A stretch of 27,148 bases of DNA from a virus. The notes below the pieces were generated by a model. That model was not told where the DNA came from and searched no databases. It saw only the letters and a program-made list of their open reading frames with translations. Position numbers and translations under genes: made by a program. Positions 21,601 through 27,148 of this stretch are shown one piece after another; the first letter of the stretch is position 1; every line of letters begins with the position of its first letter. Location of the stretch: positions 1 to 27,148 of IMG/VR virus record IMGVR_UViG_3300010883_008035; one strand, 5' to 3'.

Positions 21601-24106
21601 CTTGGAATTGGATCTTGTTGTACACCCAATCCATAGCTTGTGCTTTACTTGGAAAGATGTGTCCAAGGTCCTTACCATTAATCTTTGCACGAAAGCCTCT
21701 GGCATCCTTGTGAAAGACTCTCTGTCTTTTAGGAGTTCCACTAGCCAAAGCATCCTCTAAAGGATTAGTTCTGGATATGTTCTTTGTTGGTGTAGTGTAG
21801 GCAAAGCGAATGTCCTGTATGGTTACAGTCCTTCCCTTCATCTTCATTTCAAACGTACCGGCTTGAATCTTTGCCAAGGTAGAATTAGCGAACAGAGCTT
21901 TCATCTCAGCACCAGAACGCAGTGCTTCTCTTACTGGAAGCATCTCTCGCAGTTCACTGGGGCTAAGCTCAAAGCCAAACTCCTTAGTAATACGAGCTAT
22001 CTCTCGTGCTTCACCAGGAGAGGCTCCTCTTTCATCCAACCCCTTGATGCGTGTCTCCATTGCAGCTTGTTCTTTAGCATGAATCACAGCAGCCCGTTCT
22101 GCTTCCACAGCTTTACGAGCGCCTGCTTCTTTAGCTACACGATATGCGGTACGTAGTTTTTGTTTTGTTGCAACTTCAAGACTATCCGCTGCTCTACCAG
22201 CTCTGTGCGAAGTGGCAGCAGCTAACAACATTTCTTCCATCGTGGATTTAAATGCAGGCTGCTGTCTGGCTTTATCTTTCAGCCAAGACTTCCAATGCTT
22301 AATAGGCATTTCATCCATAGTGGACGTAATGGACTTATGCCATTCATCCATTCTAAGACCACGCTCTTCTGTGAATGCTTTGAATTCATCATACATACCA
22401 CGAGCTTTCATCAGCTCGGCAGCAGGACTACCATCTTCAAAAGGAAAGCCATCCCACCACAAAGTCTTAGCTGTGGGTTGATGCGCTATCTGCAACAGCT
22501 TTTCTCTGCCAAGTCCTTCAGGACTTCGCGTCTTAAGCATTTTTTCTACATTGTCACTAATAGGGTCTGCATGAATAGGGTCATTAGATGCACGGTTGGT
22601 ATAGGTTTGTGTGGGGTCATTGGCAGCCATAGGTCCCTTACCCTTGATTACATTAGGGTAATAGGTATGGAAGTATGAGTCCGCATCAGTCGGAACCATC
22701 TTAAGACCTTTCTTTTCTTCCTTGGCCTTAGCAGCTTTACTCTGTTTCTTACTTTGACCCTTCTTAGTTTTCTTAGTAGTAGCTGTAGCTGCTTCACCAC
22801 CAGCATCCTTAGCTGCTTTAGGAAACAGAACTGTAGGCCCACCACTTAGTGAATCAACTCGTGTGGACCACTCTTGTGCAGCACGTTCATCAACTACCTT
22901 GCCTAGCTCACCAGTTTCATCTGCTTGCTTAGCAAGGAATACATCCTGCGACCACTTCTGTCCATATAGAATAGAAGCAGTCTGCTTGGCTTTGAACTCA
23001 GCCATAGTTATCAAGCCAATGGAGTTACCCATCTCTAATTTGAGATTCCATTCGCTAGCTGTCAAAGCTGCAAATTCATCTGTTGATTGAATACCTTCAG
23101 CAGAATATATCTTCCGCACGTCTTCGGATGTGAAAGGCTCGTTGTATATCTTCTTCTGAGTAAACATACTTCGTAGTGCAATGATGCCACCACCTACAAG
23201 AGCAGTACCAGCAGACCCAACAGTAACACCTAGTGCTACAGTTAAGGGGTCTATCTCCCCGTACTCAGACAAGCTGTACATCACACCATCTACACCACCG
23301 AACACAGCACCAGTTAAAGCCAAGCCTTTAATACCTTGACCAATACCAGGAAGCAACCATGATTCATCTATAAACATTCCTGCGAAGTACCCTGCTTTAA
23401 CCCAGGGATCATCACGGATGTTTTTGATAGCAAACATTTCTGGATGCTGTTCACGTAACTCCATTTCATTTTCTATGTTTTCAATGTAATCAATTTCTTT
23501 GTTAGTTGACCACGGGAAAAAAAGATTGGCACGTCTATGAGCATTGTGCAAAGCTTGTGAAGGATTATTGTTAGGAAGGGGTTGACCTTGAGCATCTAAG
23601 TTATTAAAGGTAGCGTCGAGAGAAGAGCCGGTTTCTGACATCATAGCTATCTGGTCTTGAGACAACTCCATACCAAACATCGTTTGAAGAGGCTGAGTAT
23701 CATGTACATTAAGAGAATTGTTGGAAGTCGCCCAATAAGTCCATCTGTCTTTAAGTCTACGACCAAACCCTGCTAAAAAAGACATCTCATCACGTCCAGT
23801 CTCAGCACCGAACCACCATCTATCCCACTTGCTGGGCATCAGTCCTTCAGACTCAGTTTGCTTATCTCTGGAACCATGACCACCAAGACCAGCGTCCTCT
23901 GCGATTTGACCCGCAGAAGCAATCAACGAAGAAGTTCTTTCTTGGTCGGAGTAGCTACCTGCGTCACGCATCTTCTTCAAATCTTTGAGATAGGAACCAT
24001 CTGAATCATTATCCAACAGAGCCATCTGTTGTCTTTGACGCATAGGTTCACCCATAGCATGTTGAAGTTCTGCTATTGGAAAATCATCAAATCCGTATAG
24101 TGGCAT
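18671..24106 (-). CDS. giant internal virion / DNA-ejection protein (1811 aa)
   Basis: It starts MPLYGFDDFPIAELQ three bases after the stop of the upstream 498-aa gene and ends three bases from the convergent plus-strand stop. No enzymatic motif is recognised. Visible features are two Gly/Ala-rich hydrophobic segments (about 240-312 and 992-1035), a Lys-rich spacer (TKKTKKGQSKKQSK, about 440-470) and a basic C terminus (KSKDKQKMMNILFGNK). Size, hydrophobic stretches and last place in a row after medium-sized coiled-coil proteins match the internal core or ejection proteins of podoviruses (compare T7 gp14, gp15, gp16), which leave the capsid and form a channel across the envelope. T7 gp16 is about 1300 residues. 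Unlike gp16 it has no recognisable lytic transglycosylase domain. Confidence 0.75.
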   Translation of the reverse strand: MPLYGFDDFPIAELQHAMGEPMRQRQQMALLDNDSDGSYLKDLKKMRDAGSYSDQERTSSLIASAGQIAEDAGLGGHGSRDKQTESEGLMPSKWDRWWFGAETGRDEMSFLAGFGRRLKDRWTYWATSNNSLNVHDTQPLQTMFGMELSQDQIAMMSETGSSLDATFNNLDAQGQPLPNNNPSQALHNAHRRANLFFPWSTNKEIDYIENIENEMELREQHPEMFAIKNIRDDPWVKAGYFAGMFIDESWLLPGIGQGIKGLALTGAVFGGVDGVMYSLSEYGEIDPLTVALGVTVGSAGTALVGGGIIALRSMFTQKKIYNEPFTSEDVRKIYSAEGIQSTDEFAALTASEWNLKLEMGNSIGLITMAEFKAKQTASILYGQKWSQDVFLAKQADETGELGKVVDERAAQEWSTRVDSLSGGPTVLFPKAAKDAGGEAATATTKKTKKGQSKKQSKAAKAKEEKKGLKMVPTDADSYFHTYYPNVIKGKGPMAANDPTQTYTNRASNDPIHADPISDNVEKMLKTRSPEGLGREKLLQIAHQPTAKTLWWDGFPFEDGSPAAELMKARGMYDEFKAFTEERGLRMDEWHKSITSTMDEMPIKHWKSWLKDKARQQPAFKSTMEEMLLAAATSHRAGRAADSLEVATKQKLRTAYRVAKEAGARKAVEAERAAVIHAKEQAAMETRIKGLDERGASPGEAREIARITKEFGFELSPSELREMLPVREALRSGAEMKALFANSTLAKIQAGTFEMKMKGRTVTIQDIRFAYTTPTKNISRTNPLEDALASGTPKRQRVFHKDARGFRAKINGKDLGHIFPSKAQAMDWVYNKIQFQETQAHIAGARAQFIAGTDGTITPRMRDYTEMVKQYPDGAPSRVSNESKIPGTLGINAHVTNTPKPSGATNRPPWDKNRGALNQDLKKGKDMEAEIRKQQEDHAWESRKKNYATRYDREMMTKEALLGADGKNIHLEDPDIVWMNAGIPLNKILEANKAVRAATGAALGMGMGFTDPDSISSSQFIGAMMGAVVGLGAPWMISRMLPRMGRNGPNTYAEKIAHYKNKHIGAWWDNADTLLRKTMSKAGYDAAEGLSSMHRGVAAFNSHNLHELQKVMLTAGITPKAFARWQQNAGLRNEEIKLFQPIRNAMQNRKNRAAIFAAHPEIETTVKFMDKTFMDIAEAAKDQGVWTGAQYNRHMKDFKENGYWPRAWDEGFLGTAEGSARFVEKMSSHNFATAERAQMFIKKLVGEERGNTLIAKMEKKGAEGGYKIDAHVAKEVLEQRLHREASRFSTHLEHSRKIHVDDETFLDEFMMNNPVHVYQQYMHESSSWLIAKATWGKNAEYANSLLNRLREEGHHFAAEEFKHAFQSTVRDQQGWLMKKYTPHSSDGIQKVREGMKKLDAASMWYLSFGTLTNVTQVPIFFLTRAASRPGGLGRGLKDLTKSMYQYITRDSRWRTTIGDGVDIDDFLARTGSVYEASIMEIAGELATSGGHRIFNRNFAEAPPSNMLGGQFAGNFLEIFNNPTRMLHLNAFLPAERMNRGWATLATRSYVEGLLMDLRKLQNGHSMSPKKEKQLHEALAEFKIDSRMPWNSVTEGSMETAGFMGSAAVNFHNAPHLLPRWLQSPDAKVFTRFKSFLYHATNRVQEDVFKPALPGLVRFRDTGQTDNVNLLPLLTYLGVGTGIGMPVESFRSFITGDDREFTQTELMVNAVTRYATFGIHAEMLNAWQYNSYGPATSMLGPMVSKGLTASYKTGSALLNDKPGKAARDLFNTFMPSAPAKRYIANKIYKGKAGRPSTKSKDKQKMMNILFGNK

Positions 24107-24108
24107 TA

Positions 24109-25605
24109 TTAATATCCCAAATTATTAGTATATGTTGAACGGCCAACTTGCCTTAGATTTCTACTAACTTCTTTACTAGAGTTAAGGATTTGTTGTTTTT
24201 GTTTGGCAGTAAGCTTAGGACGCGGCTGCTTGGTTTCCTTTTTATCTACTTCTTTTGTTCCAGGACCCAGATAAGTTTGACCATCAAAAGAAGGTTGTGC
24301 GTCCATGTCTATTGCAGTGCCAAAGTTTTCTACTATTACCCCACCATGCACGTATGTCTTTAGAAAGGGAAACACTTGAAGCATTACATCCAGAGCCATA
24401 GCAGATTTGGCAGAGCCTACCAAACTCTCAGCGATGGTGTCTTGGATGTGTTGAGCAGCCGGGTTGTTTTTAAAATCATTATCTGCAAACAACTGTCTGA
24501 AGTTAGCTAGGTCTGGTTGTACAAACCAAGACTGTCCATCCTTATTCTTTCCTATCCAATGACGAGTATTTGTTGTTGCATCATATACCATTAATTCTTG
24601 ATCTGCTTCCATAGCTAAAGCTTGTATGGCGTCAGAAGTGTTGATGTTCTTACCTCGCTCCATACCCATTTCTTTCTTACGTTGGTCAAGATTGTTCTTT
24701 ATATAATTTACTACAGCAAGCATATCTGCGGGCATACCCGTTACACCTTCATTTGGGTCCCACTGTGCATTAGTTGCTCCCCAGCTACTTGCAGCACCAC
24801 CTACAGCCTTGAATATTCCAGACTGTCCCATCATTTGAACTATTTCTAGCTCACGAGACTCAGCGGTACCTCCAGCCCCTGTCATTGATTTTTCCAGATT
24901 ACTCTGAATAGCAAGGGCTTCTTTAGGGGTCATACCATACTGGCGTGTGTACTCATTAGCTAAGCCTTGCTCCTCCGCTTTTGCTTGTGCTTCGTTCGCT
25001 TGTGCGGACCGAAGTTGATTCTCCGTATACGAGGCGGTCTTAGCTAAGGCTGCTTTTTCACCATCTAATCTGATTGATTCTTCTTGGAATTTCTTAGTAG
25101 CAGCAGCTTTCTCTGCCTCAGTAAGTCTTCCATACAATTCTGATGTAACCTGTCTCTTCGTAACTTCAAGAGTCTCTCTGTCTACGCGATTCTTATCCTG
25201 CTGTACTCCTATTTGCTCACGGTCAACCTTAATGTTTTCCCAGTTAATGTCTGCCGTTTCATCATTGACATCCATCTGCTCACGAAGCTTACCTTCTTCT
25301 AATGACAGGTTCCGTCTGATATCACCACGGTTCTGGTCAACATCATCAGCCTGTTCATTTCGTAACTTAGCTTGTGCCATCAGACCAGCGATTTCAGCAG
25401 CAGCTTTTTGGTTACCGTACCGTTTAGTGAGCTTGGTCTCTTCTCTCTGCTGTTCGTTCTTAGCTTTAATTTCTTCTATACGAGCAGAAGCCTCTGCAAC
25501 CTTAGCCATAGACTCCTGTTGGTCACGGTTCTCCTGGGCTTTCCAGGCTTTACCAGCCCATTCACCCCAGGGACCTTGGTCAAAGAATGTAGAAGTTACT
25601 GCCAT
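24109..25605 (-). CDS. coiled-coil internal virion protein (498 aa)
   Basis: The ATG at 25605 has an excellent ribosome site (AAGGAGTG, then ATGTAAA before the start). After MAVTSTFFDQGPWGEW the region 20-240 is a long charged helix rich in Ala, Glu, Lys and Gln (EASARIEEIKAKNEQQREE, LTEAEKAAATKKFQEE), almost certainly coiled coil. The rest is more globular, with a basic Lys/Gln tail (RPKLTAKQKQQIL). The order 237-aa, 498-aa, 1811-aa matches the internal core protein cassette of T7-like phages, so a T7 gp15-like position is inferred from context and architecture, not from sequence similarity. Confidence 0.7.
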   Translation of the reverse strand: MAVTSTFFDQGPWGEWAGKAWKAQENRDQQESMAKVAEASARIEEIKAKNEQQREETKLTKRYGNQKAAAEIAGLMAQAKLRNEQADDVDQNRGDIRRNLSLEEGKLREQMDVNDETADINWENIKVDREQIGVQQDKNRVDRETLEVTKRQVTSELYGRLTEAEKAAATKKFQEESIRLDGEKAALAKTASYTENQLRSAQANEAQAKAEEQGLANEYTRQYGMTPKEALAIQSNLEKSMTGAGGTAESRELEIVQMMGQSGIFKAVGGAASSWGATNAQWDPNEGVTGMPADMLAVVNYIKNNLDQRKKEMGMERGKNINTSDAIQALAMEADQELMVYDATTNTRHWIGKNKDGQSWFVQPDLANFRQLFADNDFKNNPAAQHIQDTIAESLVGSAKSAMALDVMLQVFPFLKTYVHGGVIVENFGTAIDMDAQPSFDGQTYLGPGTKEVDKKETKQPRPKLTAKQKQQILNSSKEVSRNLRQVGRSTYTNNLGY

Positions 25606-25618
25606 TTTACATCACTCC

Positions 25619-26332
25619 TTATAGAAACGATTGAGAAAGAAGACTGAACATATCTGCTCCACCAGCGGCGTTAGCTGCTTGTCCACCACTTGCTGCAGAT
25701 AGGGAGGACATCAAAGAATCAAGACCAGCACCTTGGTTTGGTTGGAAGCTGGCACCCGAGGCTTGCATCAATTGGTTAACGTAATCAGAGTAATGCTTTG
25801 ACAACACATCATGGTTAACACTTCCAAGAGTTGTTGCAGCATCACCACCATACAAGTTACCAGTAGACGAGAGCTTACGCATAGCGCGTTCACTTGCTTG
25901 ATCCATGACACCTTGTATACCAGAAAATCCTGGGCTTTGTTCTATTCCTGTCTTACCTGAGAACAAATTTAAGAGCTGCTCTTGAAAAGGCTTTCTATTC
26001 TCAGAGCCAAACGTATCAAAGTTAGCTGCAAACTTCTCCAGCATAGCAGCAGAGTCATTAGCAAAAGCTCCTTGGTTACCTCCACCTTTACTTCCGGGTC
26101 GATAACCACCCCCACTCGAAACGCCTCTTGCTGCACGTTTCTGAGCTTGAGATGCATATTTAATACGCTTCATCTCTGCACTATGTTTAGCTATTCGCAT
26201 AGATTCATCTCGTGCATTCTTAGCATTCCAATTCTTCTCACGAGCCATTCTTTGCCGTCGAGTTTCAACTCTGAAACTAGATGAACTTCCTCCTCCTATC
26301 TTTCTACCTATGCCTCCAAAAGTTGTTCCCAC
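25619..26332 (-). CDS. virion-associated protein, gp14-like by position (237 aa)
   Basis: GTG start at 26332 (complement), seven bases after AGGAGG. It begins MGTTFGGIGRKIGGGSSSS; the first ~90 residues are basic and helical (RRQRMAREKNWNAKNARDE), followed by a Gly-rich spacer (GGGYRPGSKGGGNQG) and a helical C-terminal half ending in a Gly/Ala/Ser-rich tail. A short Gly/Ser-rich protein with a basic helix upstream of two larger ejection-type proteins occupies the T7 gp14 position. No conserved motif proves this. Confidence 0.65.
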   Translation of the reverse strand: MGTTFGGIGRKIGGGSSSSFRVETRRQRMAREKNWNAKNARDESMRIAKHSAEMKRIKYASQAQKRAARGVSSGGGYRPGSKGGGNQGAFANDSAAMLEKFAANFDTFGSENRKPFQEQLLNLFSGKTGIEQSPGFSGIQGVMDQASERAMRKLSSTGNLYGGDAATTLGSVNHDVLSKHYSDYVNQLMQASGASFQPNQGAGLDSLMSSLSAASGGQAANAAGGADMFSLLSQSFL

Positions 26333-26339
26333 ACCCCTT

Positions 26340-26345
26340 CCTCCT
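26340..26345 (-). promoter_or_regulatory. ribosome-binding site AGGAGG for a GTG start
   Basis: A perfect AGGAGG on the minus strand, seven bases before the GTG at 26332. It overlaps the stop codon of the 18-codon ORF and supports the GTG as the true start. Confidence 0.8.
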
Positions 26346-26401
26346 TATTTCTTTTTTGGTTTTATAGCTTTACCGTAACCGGCACTCTTTCCCATTGCCA
26401 T
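26345..26401 (-). CDS. possible tiny basic peptide (18 aa)
   Basis: The ORF MAMGKSAGYGKAIKPKKK fills the gap between the 53-aa gene and the 237-aa gene, and its TAA overlaps the next ribosome site. There is no clear ribosome site of its own; translation could continue by coupling from the 53-aa gene nine bases upstream. It may be a real micro-gene or just a gap. Confidence 0.3.
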   Translation of the reverse strand: MAMGKSAGYGKAIKPKKK

Positions 26402-26410
26402 GTTTATTTA

Positions 26411-26572
26411 CTACGGCGTTTGTTCATTCTCATCCATAACCTCCGGTACAACAGGCGGTGTGATAATAGTCGACAGTGCCTGCATACATATCATGAAATC
26501 TTTAACATCATTACCCGTCATCGGGCAATCCTGTAGAAACTGGGAAATTCTCATAGCTACTTGCTTATCCAT
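26411..26572 (-). CDS. hypothetical protein, 53 aa, in the late operon
   Basis: ATG at 26572 (complement) with GAGGAA seven bases upstream, immediately after the stop of the fibre-like gene. The product begins MDKQVAMRISQFLQDCP, with helix-forming FMICMQALSTII and a Pro/acidic tail (VPEVMDENEQTP). No family is recognised. Short proteins between fibre and internal-core genes vary between podoviruses; an assembly or lysis function is possible but not shown. Confidence 0.6.
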   Translation of the reverse strand: MDKQVAMRISQFLQDCPMTGNDVKDFMICMQALSTIITPPVVPEVMDENEQTP

Positions 26573-26582
26573 ATCTATTCCT

Positions 26583-27148
26583 CTAAGGTGTGGTTGGATA
26601 TAATCGTATGTAATGTGTGTTGCCTGCTACCTGTACTTGTATGTATCCTGCTGCTGTTCCTGATACAGTTGAAGTAGTTTTAGCATCTACTATATCTAAA
26701 TCATCTGTAGCCATTCCATTGAACTGAATCAAAGTTTTATCTACTACAAATCTTTCTACTTCTGTTGAGCCTACACCAATATGCACTGAACCATCACTGG
26801 CTGATATGTCATCACCTTGTCCCCAAATTCTAGATGTAACACCACCAGAACCTTCACTAAGACCTTCACTGAATATTATCTCACCAAGTTCTCTGTTATC
26901 TGTGGTAGTGAAACCTTGGAATTCTAAAGTTGTGGTGGCACCACCTGCACTAGAACCAGGTACTGCTTGTGAAAATATCAACATCTTAAGAGGTTCTGAA
27001 GTCGAAGAATGTGTTCTAGGACCTAGTGTTACATTATGAGTAGAATTTACAGGAGACCCTGTATGACTACCAAGTCTCATAAACCCGTCATTGTCTATAT
27101 GCAAAGGGTATATTGTTCTAGGATCTCTAGTAGTTATTCTATAAGAAT
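26583..27148 (-). CDS. C-terminal part of a tail fibre-like structural protein (partial, at least 187 aa)
   Basis: The frame is open to the right edge of the window, so the start lies outside; no internal ATG or TTG need be the true start. The sequence is rich in Gly, Ser and Thr with repeating short beta strands (GSHTGSPVNSTHNVTLG, GSVHIGVGSTEVERFVVD). It ends with AAGYIQVQVAGNTHYIRLY, the kind of closing strand pattern often found at the C terminus of phage fibre or spike subunits. No catalytic motif is visible. It is the first late gene of the leftward operon visible here. A role in receptor binding is inferred from composition and position. Confidence 0.6.
   Translation of the reverse strand, partial: SYRITTRDPRTIYPLHIDNDGFMRLGSHTGSPVNSTHNVTLGPRTHSSTSEPLKMLIFSQAVPGSSAGGATTTLEFQGFTTTDNRELGEIIFSEGLSEGSGGVTSRIWGQGDDISASDGSVHIGVGSTEVERFVVDKTLIQFNGMATDDLDIVDAKTTSTVSGTAAGYIQVQVAGNTHYIRLYPTTP

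Noticed and set aside
19265-26603. Plus-strand ORFs of 67-186 codons opposite the late genes
   Set aside because: They are antisense to long, well-supported minus-strand genes with good ribosome sites. Their Cys/Ser/Leu-rich composition is typical of the shadow of an Ala/Glu/Lys-rich coding strand.

Overview
The window is part of a tailed-phage genome, most likely a short-tailed (podovirus-like) phage of a Gram-negative, possibly aquatic, host. The evidence is a T7-style replication set, a DUF3310 protein, a B12-dependent ribonucleotide reductase and a set of late virion genes. No tRNA, rRNA, integrase, insertion sequence or CRISPR array is visible. Genes are packed head to tail, many with ATGA or TAATG stop/start overlaps.

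Layout. (1) Bases 1-693 hold small unknown genes and an 80-base non-coding stretch with two hairpins. (2) Bases 699-7059 form one tight rightward operon: an unknown gene, a PuuD-like class I glutamine amidotransferase, a phage-type COOH-NH2 amidoligase, another unknown, a second amidoligase, a class II glutamine amidotransferase with an extra C-terminal domain, and an ATP-grasp ligase. It ends at a clear Rho-independent terminator (7086-7112). The gene set recalls the amidoligase clusters known from phiEco32-like phages, whose product is unknown. (3) Bases 7126-14585 are the replication module: zinc-finger/TOPRIM primase, RecA-fold helicase, family A DNA polymerase, acidic-tailed ssDNA-binding protein, winged-helix protein, zinc-finger protein, 5'-3' exonuclease, T7 endonuclease I-like resolvase and DUF3310 protein, with several small unknowns. 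(4) Bases 14586-18667 hold a lytic transglycosylase, small zinc-ribbon and unknown genes, a metallophosphoesterase, a class II ribonucleotide reductase and a 42-codon microgene that looks like an internally deleted DUF2493/SLOG protein. (5) From 18671 to the right edge everything is on the minus strand: a 1811-residue virion protein, a 498-residue coiled-coil protein, a 237-residue protein, two very small genes and the C-terminal part of a fibre-like protein. The two strands converge with three bases between stop codons.

The most striking signal is a palindrome family, TGCTAAT-N(1-2)-ATTAGCA. It has ten copies with exact six-base arms and two variants, all in the rightward half (112-14492) and none seen in the minus-strand late genes. 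Nearly all lie inside coding sequence. In the amidoligase operon there is one per cistron from the second gene on, one just before the first start codon, and one at the operon end next to the terminator. Because copies occur in different reading frames, across a stop codon and between genes, the constraint appears to be on DNA (or RNA) and not on protein. A dispersed operator or stoperator-like system is my leading guess, with the winged-helix protein at 12060-12332 as one candidate binder. That link is inference.
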